Assembly (NCBI GenBank): GCA_003243195.1 | Contig: QFQI01000017.1 | Location: forward strand, 1 to 42,808 | DNA length: 42,808 bases | Source: Sphingomonas taxi | GTDB taxonomy: Bacteria > Pseudomonadota > Alphaproteobacteria > Sphingomonadales > Sphingomonadaceae | Direction: 5' to 3' | Part shown: positions 17,358 to 25,655 of the stretch, piece by piece | Numbering within the stretch: the first letter of the stretch is position 1 | Layout of the letters: each line of letters starts with the position of its first letter | The notes under the pieces: generated by a model | The model's input: the letters and a program-made list of their open reading frames with translations, nothing else | What the model was told of the DNA's origin: nothing | The model's database searches: none | Made by a program: the position numbers and the translations under genes

Positions 17358-18476
17358 ATGAACCGGCTCGTGCCGGACGACGACGACGCGCACTTCATCC
17401 GGCGTGTCCTGTGGGTCATCGTGATCGTGGCGCTGGTCGCCGCGCTGTACCTGGCGCGGCATCTGCTGATCCTGGCATTCGGTTCGGTGCTGATCGCGAT
17501 CGTCATCCACGCGATCGCCGAACTCTATGCCACGCGCCTGCATCTCGGCGCGAAACGCGCGCTGAGTGCCGCGATCATCAGCCTGCTCGGCTTCCTCGGA
17601 TTGCTCGGCTGGCTGTTCGGCGTCGAATTCCGGTCGCAGGTCAACACCCTGGTCGTCGCCCTGCCGGGACTGGTCGACCAGTTGGAAGCCTATATGTCGC
17701 AAAGCCCGGTCGGCGCGAAGGTCGCGGACGCGGTGCGCGCCGCCTTCGCGGGCAGCCGCGTCGCGCAGGACATCGGCGAGGTCGTGCGCGGCGCGGGAGA
17801 ATTGCTCCTCAATACCGTGCTGGTGCTGTTCGGCGCGATCTTCTTCGCGGTCGATCCCAAGGTCTACGAACGCGGCGTGCTGCTGCTGGTGCCGCCGTCG
17901 CGCCGCGCCGCGTTGGAAGATGCGCTGGGCGACGTCGGCTCCACACTGCTGCTGTGGCTGCGCGCGCAACTGATCCAGATGACGGTCATGGGCACGATGG
18001 TCGGCATCGGCCTGTGGCTGGCGGGCGTCCCCTCCCCCGCGCTGCTCGGGCTGCTGACCGGGCTGAGCGAGTTCATCCCCTATGTCGGGCCGGTCGCCGC
18101 GATGCTGCCGGCGCTCGGGCTGGCGGCGACGGCGGGCACCGACCAGTTGCTGTGGGCGCTGGCGGTGTTCGCGATCGTGCGCGTGGTGCAGACCAATTTC
18201 GTCACCCCGTTCGTCACCAGCCGCGTGATCGCAATCCCGCCCGCGCTCAGCCTGTTCGCGATCATCGGGACCGGCGCGGTATTCGGACTGTTCGGGCTGT
18301 TCTTCTCCGGCGGCATCCTGGTGGTGACGTTCACGCTGGTGCGCAGCCTGTACCTGCGCGAGATACTGGGCGAAGACATCCCGCGCGCGCGCCAGCGCAC
18401 CTTGTTCACCGCCAAGGGCACCCCGCGTGAAGCGCAGATTTACAACGAAGGTGAAAAAGAGGAACACGTCGTTTAA
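17358..18476 (+). CDS. AI-2E family transporter (PerM/TqsA-like permease)
   Basis: This 372-aa inner-membrane protein is of the AI-2E/PerM family. Hydrophobic segments lie near 16-34, 36-52, 63-85, 150-170 and several in 210-340, with the family-typical region LLGLLTGLSEFIPYVGPVAAMLPALGL. The ATG at 17358 begins MNRLVPDDDDAHFIRRV just before the first helix; an open frame extending further upstream has no membrane or family character. Substrates of this family vary (AI-2, ions, solutes) and cannot be told here. Its stop codon lies inside the CtrA box upstream of ctrA. Confidence 0.88.
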   Translation: MNRLVPDDDDAHFIRRVLWVIVIVALVAALYLARHLLILAFGSVLIAIVIHAIAELYATRLHLGAKRALSAAIISLLGFLGLLGWLFGVEFRSQVNTLVVALPGLVDQLEAYMSQSPVGAKVADAVRAAFAGSRVAQDIGEVVRGAGELLLNTVLVLFGAIFFAVDPKVYERGVLLLVPPSRRAALEDALGDVGSTLLLWLRAQLIQMTVMGTMVGIGLWLAGVPSPALLGLLTGLSEFIPYVGPVAAMLPALGLAATAGTDQLLWALAVFAIVRVVQTNFVTPFVTSRVIAIPPALSLFAIIGTGAVFGLFGLFFSGGILVVTFTLVRSLYLREILGEDIPRARQRTLFTAKGTPREAQIYNEGEKEEHVV

Positions 18477-18487
18477 GTGGCGGTTAA
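18473..18487 (+). promoter_or_regulatory. CtrA binding box upstream of ctrA
   Basis: TTAA-GTGGCGG-TTAA is an exact TTAA-N7-TTAA CtrA recognition element, 86 bases before the ctrA ATG and overlapping the stop codon (TAA) of the upstream permease gene. In Caulobacter ctrA is autoregulated through such boxes, so autoregulation is the natural reading. No GANTC methylation site was found in the ctrA upstream region. Confidence 0.8.
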
Positions 18488-18573
18488 CCTTTATCGTTCA
18501 GATGCCGTCCAGTAAGTGAATGTGACGGGCTTCGCCGTGGTGGTGGCCTGTTCAACGAACCGGGGAACTGCCG

Positions 18574-19269
<696 letters not shown>

Positions 19270-19384
19270 ACCGGGCACCCGCGGTGGCGAGCGGCCGCCG
19301 CGTCCGACACCGGCGTAACGGGCAGGCGTGGCAGCATGGCTCCGGGTGGAGCGCACCGCCGCGCCGGACGGGCGATCGGCCCGT

Positions 19385-20143
19385 TCAGATCCCGCCGTCC
19401 GTTGCCTCCCGTCCCGTCGCCTCCAGTGCCGCGCGCAGGTCCGCCACGCACGCATCCACCAGCGCGTCGTCAGGTGACCGCACCACGAAATTGGCGCCGG
19501 TCCGCCCCTCCCGGAAGAACGGGTAGCTGCCGATCGCCACGCCGGCATGCGCCTTTTCCGTCGCGCGCAACAGGTCGGCGACCTCGCTTTCCGCCACCCA
19601 GCAGCCGATCGTGCGGCTCACCACGGGGCGGCCGCCCTCCAGCGTGCCGGTCAGGGCATCGAGCATGCCGGCGGTGATGTGCGGCACGCCCGCCATAATG
19701 AAGACGTTGCCGACCCGGATACCCGGCGCGCCGGACACGCGATTCTCGATCAGCGACGCGCCCGCCGGCACCCGCGCCATGCGCAGCCGCGCATCAGTCA
19801 GGCCGCCGCGCGTTGCGTAATGGCGCTCCAGCACCGCCACCGCCTCGGGATGGAAGACGACCTCCACGCCCAGCGCGGCGGCGATCGCGTCCACGGTGAT
19901 GTCGTCGTGGGTCGGGCCGATCCCGCCGGTGGTGAACAGATAATCGTTGCGCACGCGCAGGTCGTTGACCGCCTCGACGATCGCCGCCTCGCGATCGGCG
20001 ACGATGCGCACTTCGCCAAGCCGGATGCCCTGCACGTTCAGCCATTGCGCGATCTGCGCGACGTTCTTGTCCTGCGTGCGGCCCGACAGGATCTCGTCGC
20101 CGATCACGACCAGCGCCGCGGTCCAGATGCGTTCGGTGCTCAT
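19385..20143 (-). CDS. CinA-like molybdopterin-binding domain protein
   Basis: This 252-aa protein has a MoaB/Mog-type domain (about 5-175) with the family motifs VIGDEILSGRTQDKN, FTTGGIGPTHDDITVDA and FIMAGVPHITAGML. This is the N-terminal half of CinA; the nicotinamide-nucleotide deamidase domain is absent, as in the short competence/damage-inducible protein A group. Such proteins are proposed to act as ADP-ribose pyrophosphatases. The ATG at 20143 matches homologues; a GTG at 20152 has a better-spaced GAGG and would add three residues. It is divergent from map with a spacer of about 50 bases. Confidence 0.88.
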   Translation of the reverse strand: MSTERIWTAALVVIGDEILSGRTQDKNVAQIAQWLNVQGIRLGEVRIVADREAAIVEAVNDLRVRNDYLFTTGGIGPTHDDITVDAIAAALGVEVVFHPEAVAVLERHYATRGGLTDARLRMARVPAGASLIENRVSGAPGIRVGNVFIMAGVPHITAGMLDALTGTLEGGRPVVSRTIGCWVAESEVADLLRATEKAHAGVAIGSYPFFREGRTGANFVVRSPDDALVDACVADLRAALEATGREATDGGI

Positions 20144-20196
20144 GCGCGTCACGCATAACCTCGCAATCGCCGCGCTGCCACGCTATATCACCCGCC

Positions 20197-21021
20197 ATGA
20201 CCGAATATGTGACCGTCACCAGCGATGCGCCGCTCGCGCGCAACGGCGCCATCAAGCTGCACGGGCGCGATGCCTTCACCGGCATGCACCGGGCCGGGCG
20301 ACTCGCCGCGGAAACGCTCGACATGCTGGTGCCGCACATGGTGCCCGGCGTCACCACGGCCGAGATCGACCGGCTGATCTACGATTTCGTCAAGGCCGCC
20401 GGCGGCGTGCCCGCCACGCTGGGCTATCGCGGCTATACGCATTCCAGCTGCATTTCGATCAACCATGTCGTGTGCCACGGCATTCCGTCGGACAAGGCGC
20501 TGAAATCCGGCGATATCGTGAACGTCGACGTCACGCCGATCGTCGATGGCTGGCACGGCGATTCCAGCCGCATGTACCTGATCGGCGACGTGCCGCTGAA
20601 GGCGAAGCGGCTGGTGGAGGTCACCTACGAATGCCTGATGCTGGGCATCGAGCAGGCGCGGCCGGGCAACCACATGGGCGACGTGGCACATGCGATCCAG
20701 CGTCATGCCGAGGCGCATCGCTTCGGCGTGGTGCGCGACTTCTGCGGGCACGGCGTCGGGCGGCTGTTTCACGACGCGCCAGAGGTGGTGCACGTCGGGC
20801 GGCCGGGAACCGGGCCGGAGTTGCGGCCGGGCATGATCTTCACGATCGAGCCGATGATCAACATCGGCAAGCCCGACGTGAAGCTGCTGGACGACGGCTG
20901 GACCGCGGTGACGCGCGACCGTTCGCTGTCGGCGCAGTTCGAGCATTCGATTGGCATCACCGAGGACGGCTGCGAGATCTTCACCGCGTCACCCGCCGGA
21001 CTGGACAAGGCGCCCTACTGA
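20197..21021 (+). CDS. map: Type I methionine aminopeptidase
   Basis: This 274-aa enzyme removes the initiator Met from nascent proteins. The pita-bread fold motifs are complete: HSSCISINHVVCHGIP (substrate His), NVDVTPIVDGWHGDSSRMY (two Asp ligands), CGHGVGRLFHDAPEV (His ligand), MIFTIEPM and AQFEHSIGIT (two Glu ligands). An N-terminal extension of about 20 residues precedes the core, which is common in alphaproteobacteria. It converges on the CAP-domain gene with a hairpin (21023-21046) right after its stop. Confidence 0.96.
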   Translation: MTEYVTVTSDAPLARNGAIKLHGRDAFTGMHRAGRLAAETLDMLVPHMVPGVTTAEIDRLIYDFVKAAGGVPATLGYRGYTHSSCISINHVVCHGIPSDKALKSGDIVNVDVTPIVDGWHGDSSRMYLIGDVPLKAKRLVEVTYECLMLGIEQARPGNHMGDVAHAIQRHAEAHRFGVVRDFCGHGVGRLFHDAPEVVHVGRPGTGPELRPGMIFTIEPMINIGKPDVKLLDDGWTAVTRDRSLSAQFEHSIGITEDGCEIFTASPAGLDKAPY

Positions 21022-21022
21022 G

Positions 21023-21046
21023 CCGCCCGCGTGCGGCGCGGGGCGG
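21023..21046. terminator. Hairpin after map
   Basis: CCGCCCGCG (21023-21031) pairs with CGCGGGGCGG (21037-21046) with a single bulged G and a 5-base loop, directly after the map stop. No T-run follows. It lies between convergent genes. Confidence 0.4.
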
Positions 21047-21096
21047 ATTGAGGCGCCGCCGCCATAGCGCGGGACGCCGGATCGCTTCGCTGCGCC

Positions 21097-22188
21097 CTAC
21101 GGCACGATCCGGAACGTGTAGCTGTAATCGGTCGCCTTGCCGCGCGTCACGACACCGGCGATCTTCACCGAATAGCTCACCCCCTGCTTCAACCCCGCGA
21201 CGTTGAACTGCAGGTTGTTGGGCACGGCATAGCCGGCATTGTCGTAGCTGACGTTCGACACCGCCAGCGACGTGGCGCCGTCGCTGACCGAGATCGTCGC
21301 GGCGGCGAAATCCACCGTGGCGTTGGCGCCGCCGCGCTGCGTCGCGTCCGCCACCACCGTGAACGACAGCAGCGCGCCCGCGTCGAAGTAGCGCGCGGGA
21401 TAATCACCGTAGGGGTAGGCGACGAACGCCGGCAGGTTCGCGGGCACGCTGACGCCGCCGGTGAAGGATACGACCTTCATCGCGGCGGCATCGGTGCGGC
21501 TGCCGTCGGCCAGCACCTGCGCCACCCGGCCATAGGCGATCTTGCCCAGGAACGGATCGAGCATCCAGCGCCGGTGGCCGACGTTGTTGGCGACCAGGTT
21601 CGACGTCTCGGTCAGCCAGCCGGCCAGGTACATGTCCTCGGTATAATAGGTCAGCCACGGCGAGATCAGCCCGCCATACAGGTTGCTGGTTCCCGCGCCC
21701 GTCGCGCCGGTGGCGCTATGGCACGTCCAGCTCGCCGGCGGCGTGTGGCTGAGCTGGCCGTTGGCGGCCATCATCAGCGCGGCCTGCGTCGCCTGCTCAT
21801 CGTCGGCGGCCGAATAGATGACCGGCGGCAGGCGGTGCAGCGCGCGGATCGCGTTCATCCGCGCGAGTACGTCGTCGCGCACCGACTGCGCCAGCACGCC
21901 GGGCCGGCAATCGGACACGTCGGGCTGCGTGGTGAACAGCGCCGCCGCGGCTGCGGCCCAGTCGGCCGGCGGGCTGGCAGCGGGTGGCGGCGCGACCGGC
22001 GTGGGAGTAGCCGCGGGCGTGGGGGACGGCGCGGGCGTCGGGCCGGGACTGGGCGCGGCGGCCGGGGCCACCGCCACGCCGCCGCCGACCGGCGCCGCGG
22101 CGCCGCCCCCATCGCTCCCGCCGCAGCCCGCCAGCAGCAGCGACCATGCCGAAACGGCGCCCAACCATTGCACGCGGGAGTTACGCAT
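21097..22188 (-). CDS. CAP/SCP-domain lipoprotein
   Basis: This 363-aa predicted lipoprotein has a signal with lipobox LLAGC (Cys22). A Gly/Ala/Pro linker (about 25-90; PAPSPTPAATPTPVAPPP) is followed by a CAP (SCP/PR1) domain at about 105-260, recognised by ARMNAIRALHRLPPVIYSAA, GQLSHTPPASWTCHS and NNVGHRRWMLDPFLGKIAYG. The C-terminal part (270-363) looks like a beta-sandwich. ATG 22188 is chosen because it starts the signal peptide; the frame extends upstream without signal character. CAP proteins in bacteria are extracytoplasmic and of mostly unknown function. It is divergent from glnB. Confidence 0.82.
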   Translation of the reverse strand: MRNSRVQWLGAVSAWSLLLAGCGGSDGGGAAAPVGGGVAVAPAAAPSPGPTPAPSPTPAATPTPVAPPPAASPPADWAAAAAALFTTQPDVSDCRPGVLAQSVRDDVLARMNAIRALHRLPPVIYSAADDEQATQAALMMAANGQLSHTPPASWTCHSATGATGAGTSNLYGGLISPWLTYYTEDMYLAGWLTETSNLVANNVGHRRWMLDPFLGKIAYGRVAQVLADGSRTDAAAMKVVSFTGGVSVPANLPAFVAYPYGDYPARYFDAGALLSFTVVADATQRGGANATVDFAAATISVSDGATSLAVSNVSYDNAGYAVPNNLQFNVAGLKQGVSYSVKIAGVVTRGKATDYSYTFRIVP

Positions 22189-22273
22189 GCCGGCGACGAT
22201 AACCGTGCGGTCGTTAACAAACCGGCAGCGGCGCGGCCCGGCACCCTGCCCGCCAAAGCAGCACCCCTGCTCC

Positions 22274-22296
22274 GCCTGCCCGAAATACGGGCAGGC
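22274..22296. promoter_or_regulatory. Inverted repeat upstream of the glnB sigma-54 promoter
   Basis: GCCTGCCCG-AAATA-CGGGCAGGC is a perfect 9-bp inverted repeat about 50 bases upstream of the -24 element. The position would suit an activator (NtrC-type) site, although the sequence is not the enteric NtrC consensus. Confidence 0.45.
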
Positions 22297-22345
22297 CATG
22301 CGACCGTCATGCCCGATTTGCCGCCTTGCCCTTCGCGGCCATGGC

Positions 22346-22361
22346 TGGCACGATCAATGCA
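22346..22361 (+). promoter_or_regulatory. Sigma-54 (-24/-12) promoter of glnB-glnA
   Basis: TGGCACGATCAATGCA matches TGGCACG-N4-TTGCA at every defined base but one (A for the first T). The GG and GC doublets have exact -24/-12 spacing. The predicted start is near 22372, about 38 bases before the glnB GTG. It implies RpoN- and NtrC-dependent expression under nitrogen limitation. Confidence 0.8.
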
Positions 22362-22409
22362 AGATACCGATCGGGGTATCCGAATTGACCGGGGTGGGGC
22401 GTCCGTCGC

Positions 22410-22748
22410 GTGAAGAAGATCGAAGCGATCATCAAGCCGTTCAAGCTGGACGAGGTGAAGGAGGCGCTGCACGAGATTGGCGTATCCGGCATCACCGTGA
22501 CCGAGGCGAAGGGCTTCGGCCGGCAGAAGGGCCATACCGAGCTGTATCGCGGCGCCGAATATGTCGTCGACTTCCTGCCCAAGGTGAAGCTGGAAGTGGT
22601 CGTCGAGGACGGGCTGTGCGAGCGTGTCGTGGAGGCGATCGCCGCCGCCGCGCAGACCGGCCGCATCGGCGACGGCAAGATCTTCGTGATCCCGGTCGAA
22701 ACCGCACTGCGCATCCGCACCGGCGAGCGTGACAACGAGGCGATCTGA
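22410..22748 (+). CDS. glnB: Nitrogen regulatory protein P-II
   Basis: This 112-aa P-II signal protein reports 2-oxoglutarate, ATP and glutamine status to GlnE, NtrB and other partners. It starts with GTG (MKKIEAIIKPFKLDEVKEAL), the usual N-terminus. The T-loop has uridylylation Tyr51 in GHTELYRGAEY, and the C-loop signature is TGRIGDGKIFVIPVE. It is preceded by a sigma-54 promoter and followed after 105 bases by glnA, the classic alphaproteobacterial glnBA operon. A hairpin with a short T-run in the spacer may reduce read-through into glnA. Confidence 0.97.
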   Translation: MKKIEAIIKPFKLDEVKEALHEIGVSGITVTEAKGFGRQKGHTELYRGAEYVVDFLPKVKLEVVVEDGLCERVVEAIAAAAQTGRIGDGKIFVIPVETALRIRTGERDNEAI

Positions 22749-22770
22749 CGCCTTCCTGCCCATTCCATCA

Positions 22771-22793
22771 CCCCGGCGCCCGTCGGGGTCTTT
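22771..22793 (+). terminator. Possible attenuator between glnB and glnA
   Basis: CCCCGGC (22771-22777) pairs with GTCGGGG (22782-22788; one G-T) around GCCC, followed by TCTTTC. It could trim the level of glnA read-through. It also resembles the CCCCGGC/GCCGGGG intergenic palindromes, and a second copy lies at 22810-22826. Confidence 0.5.
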
Positions 22794-22853
22794 CAGTTAC
22801 GGCGAGATCCCGGCGTTCGTCGGGGTGACGCAAATGCGAGAGAGAGAAGCACC

Positions 22854-24266
22854 ATGGCGAACACGGCCGCAGACGTTCTGGCGAAGATCAAGGACGAGGA
22901 GATCGAATGGGTCGACCTGCGCTTCACCGATCCCAAGGGCAAGTGGCAGCATCTGACCATGGTCGCCTCGGTCATGGGCGAGGACGAATGGACCGACGGC
23001 CTGATGTTCGACGGCAGCTCGATCGAGGGCTGGAAGGCGATCAACGAGTCGGACATGATCCTGAAGCCGGATCTGGACGCGGTCTACACCGATCCGTTCT
23101 CCGCGACGCCGATGCTGATCGTGTTCTGCGACATCGTCGAGCCGTCGACCGGCGAGGGCTATAGCCGCGATCCGCGCACCACCGCGAAGCGCGCGGAGGC
23201 CTATGTCGCGCAGACCGGGATCGGCGACACCGTGTACGTCGGGCCGGAAGCCGAGTTCTTCATGTTCGACGACGTGCGCTTCGACACGTCGTACAACCAG
23301 TCGTACTTCAAGCTCGACGACATCGAGCTGCCGACCAACACCGGCCGCGAATATGAAGGCGGCAATCTCGCGCACCGTCCGCGCGCCAAGGGCGGCTATT
23401 TCCCGGTCGCGCCGGTCGACTCGGCGGTCGATATCCGCGGCGAGATGGTCTCGACGATGATCGAGATGGGCCTGCCGTGCGACAAGCACCACCATGAGGT
23501 CGCCGCCGCCCAGCACGAGCTGGGCCTGACCTTCGGGACGCTGACCACCACGGCCGACCGCATGCAGATCTACAAATATGTCGTGCACCAGGTCGCGCAT
23601 GCCTATGGCAAGTCGGCGACGTTCATGCCCAAGCCGATCAAGGAGGACAACGGCTCGGGGATGCACACGCACTTCTCGATCTGGCAGGGCAAGGAGCCGC
23701 TGTTCGCGGGCAACGGCTATGCCGGCCTGTCGGACACCTGCCTCTACTTCATCGGCGGCATCATCAAGCATGCCAAGGCGATCAACGCCTTCACCAACCC
23801 GACCACCAACAGCTACAAGCGGCTGGTGCCGGGCTATGAAGCGCCGGTGCTGCTCGCCTATTCCGCGCGCAACCGTTCGGCGTCGTGCCGCATCCCGTAC
23901 GGCACCGGCCCGAAGAGCAAGCGCGTCGAGGTGCGTTTCCCGGACGCGATGGCGAACCCGTATCTCGCCTATGCCGCGCTGCTGATGGCGGGGCTGGACG
24001 GCATCCAGAACAAGATCCATCCCGGCGAGGCGATGGACAAGAACCTGTACGACCTGCCGCCGGCCGAGCTGGCGCAGGTGCCTACGGTCTGCGCGTCGCT
24101 GCGGGAAGCGCTCGAGTCGCTCCAGGCCGATCACGACTTCCTGCTGAAGGGCGATGTCTTCACCAAGGATCAGATCGAGGCTTATGTCGAGCTGAAGTGG
24201 AGCGAGGTCGCCCGCTGGGAGATGACGCCCAGCCCGGTGGAATTCGACATGTATTACAGCGCGTGA
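22854..24266 (+). CDS. glnA: Glutamine synthetase, type I
   Basis: This 470-aa GSI-type enzyme makes glutamine from glutamate, ammonia and ATP as a dodecamer. It shows the N-terminal signature MFDGSSIEGW, the metal and ATP segments VGPEAEFFMFD and MPKPIKEDNGSGMHTHFS, and the glutamate-binding NRSASCRIP. Tyr399 in NLYDLPPAEL is the adenylylation site, so GlnE-type control is expected. The length is normal. GAGAGAGAGAAG lies upstream of the ATG. It is the second gene of the glnBA operon and ends before a strong rho-independent terminator. Confidence 0.98.
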   Translation: MANTAADVLAKIKDEEIEWVDLRFTDPKGKWQHLTMVASVMGEDEWTDGLMFDGSSIEGWKAINESDMILKPDLDAVYTDPFSATPMLIVFCDIVEPSTGEGYSRDPRTTAKRAEAYVAQTGIGDTVYVGPEAEFFMFDDVRFDTSYNQSYFKLDDIELPTNTGREYEGGNLAHRPRAKGGYFPVAPVDSAVDIRGEMVSTMIEMGLPCDKHHHEVAAAQHELGLTFGTLTTTADRMQIYKYVVHQVAHAYGKSATFMPKPIKEDNGSGMHTHFSIWQGKEPLFAGNGYAGLSDTCLYFIGGIIKHAKAINAFTNPTTNSYKRLVPGYEAPVLLAYSARNRSASCRIPYGTGPKSKRVEVRFPDAMANPYLAYAALLMAGLDGIQNKIHPGEAMDKNLYDLPPAELAQVPTVCASLREALESLQADHDFLLKGDVFTKDQIEAYVELKWSEVARWEMTPSPVEFDMYYSA

Positions 24267-24583
24267 CGCCCCCGCGCCGGCGGCCGGTGGCCATGCCACC
24301 CGCGCCGTCGGCCGGCCGCGTACCGACATCCCATGCGAAAGGGCGTTCCGCGAAAACGGGGCGCCCTTTTCCTTGCCCGTCGCTCGGAGTTCTGGCGGCA
24401 TGAGGCGCGCGGCGGCGTCGCCACGCCGTCGCTGACGCCTTCGATCTCCAACGGTGTCAGCGCACGCGCAGTCCAAGCAAAACTCCGCGAGCGCCAAGCC
24501 CAACTAGACTCCCCTTCGCGCGTCCTTCACGTAACATGCACGTTCGATCCCGTGACCTGTCCGCGCCACCTGGGAGCCACGCC
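24267..24583. other. Spacer after glnA
   Basis: The 317-base spacer holds the glnA terminator (24338-24369) and the 5' flank of the next gene. No ORF with coding character and no further clear promoter motif was seen. Confidence 0.5.
24338..24369 (+). terminator. Rho-independent terminator of glnA
   Basis: A 13-bp stem AAAGGGCGTTCCG / CGGGGCGCCCTTT (two G-T pairs) with loop CGAAAA is followed by TCCTT, and the descending arm ends in TTTT. This is the best terminator in the window. Confidence 0.85.
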
Positions 24584-25183
24584 ATGTTCGCCATTGCCGC
24601 CAACGATCGCTTCGCGCCCGGCCCGTTCTCGATCATTGCCGTGTCCGATGCGCTGCGCCCCGAACCGACATGGCGGACGATGTTCGGCTGGCCGGTCGAC
24701 GATCCGTGCACGATTCCGGTGGCGGCCCGGTCACGCGCCGAGCGCAAGATCTGGGCCGCGCGGCTCGATCAGGCGGTGTGCAGCGCGCAGCGGCCGGTGC
24801 TGCTGGTCGCCGACGGCATGGGCTGCGCGGCCAGCGCGTGGTGGGGCCGGCTGTCGCCCAGCGATTATGTCCAGCGGATCGCCGGCGCGCTGCTGTTCGC
24901 GCCGCGCGCGCACGACACGACCCGCGACGGCGACACCGACCTGTTCGCCTCGCCGACCGCGCCGCTGCCCTTCCCCTCCGTGGTGATCCAGCCGCAGGGC
25001 GGGGCCGTGGATATCGGCGCGACGGTCGACAGTTGGGGCAGCCGCCTCGTCGCCGGGCAGCGCGACCGCCATGTCGCGCGTGACATCGGCGCATGGCGCC
25101 AGGCGCAGCGCCTGTTCCTGCGCGTGACGCATCAGATCGCCGCTTATGAAGTCGACAGAGCCGAGGCGCTGATCGGGCGCTGA
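24584..25183 (+). CDS. RBBP9/YdeN-like alpha/beta-hydrolase fold protein lacking the catalytic Ser and Asp
   Basis: The 199-aa protein has the layout of the RBBP9/YdeN serine hydrolase family: an N-terminal W-x-x-x-F region (EPTWRTMFGWPVDD), a nucleophile-elbow strand PVLLVADGMGCAASAWW, a PSVVIQP strand and a late GQRDRHVARDIGAW segment. In active members the elbow reads H-S-L-G; here it is D-G-M-G, so Gly78 replaces the Ser. The Asp expected after the PSVVIQPQ strand is Gly140. His163 is kept. It is therefore probably a pseudoenzyme or ligand-binding protein. GGGAG lies 8 bases before the ATG. It follows the glnA terminator and so has its own promoter. The family call is from motif reading and should be tested by profile search. 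Confidence 0.65.
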   Translation: MFAIAANDRFAPGPFSIIAVSDALRPEPTWRTMFGWPVDDPCTIPVAARSRAERKIWAARLDQAVCSAQRPVLLVADGMGCAASAWWGRLSPSDYVQRIAGALLFAPRAHDTTRDGDTDLFASPTAPLPFPSVVIQPQGGAVDIGATVDSWGSRLVAGQRDRHVARDIGAWRQAQRLFLRVTHQIAAYEVDRAEALIGR

Positions 25184-25655
25184 CATCGCGGGCCGCGACC
25201 GGGCCGCCCCACGCGACCGCTGGGGCGAGAGAAATGTGCGGAGATGCTACTTCCGCAACCCGTGCCGCACGCCGCCGCCGCTACTTCTGCGAGCTATATC
25301 GGTCACGATCACGACGGCAGCGAAGGCACCCATCGGCCTTCACGCCCGGCATCTGGAGCCTCGTTGGAAGACGTCCTGACAGCGCATCCGGCCACGCCGC
25401 GCCGCTCCCCTTTCCCCCAGACGCGGGATGAGGGAGCGGGCTGCCGACGCCGCGAACCTCGCCATATCCGGCATGTCGAATCGAAGGGGTTTCCGAACAG
25501 GCCGGTCACCGGCACCGCGGTGGCGGCACGGAAGGAGATGCATGGCGTCGTGATCGAGGAGCGACGCCGCGTCGCGATCCGAGGCGCCGCGCCACGAAGC
25601 GGTCGCCGACCGGGCGATGGCGGCGGCGCGATCGGATCGCACACAGCTTCGGCGC
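25184..25655. other. Non-coding stretch between convergent genes
   Basis: This 472-base region lies between the pseudo-hydrolase gene and the end of kdgK. Open frames here are GC-rich shadows without a plausible start or conserved motif. No terminator with a T-run, tRNA or repeat was recognised. Confidence 0.45.

Noticed and set aside
16236..18467. A 743-codon frame opposite lpdA and the AI-2E permease gene
   Set aside because: Low-complexity His/Arg/Gln/Asp composition and full overlap with two well-supported genes mark it as a shadow.
22208..22222. TTAAC in the CAP-domain gene upstream region as a second CtrA box
   Set aside because: The second TTAA half-site at 7 bases is missing on both strands.
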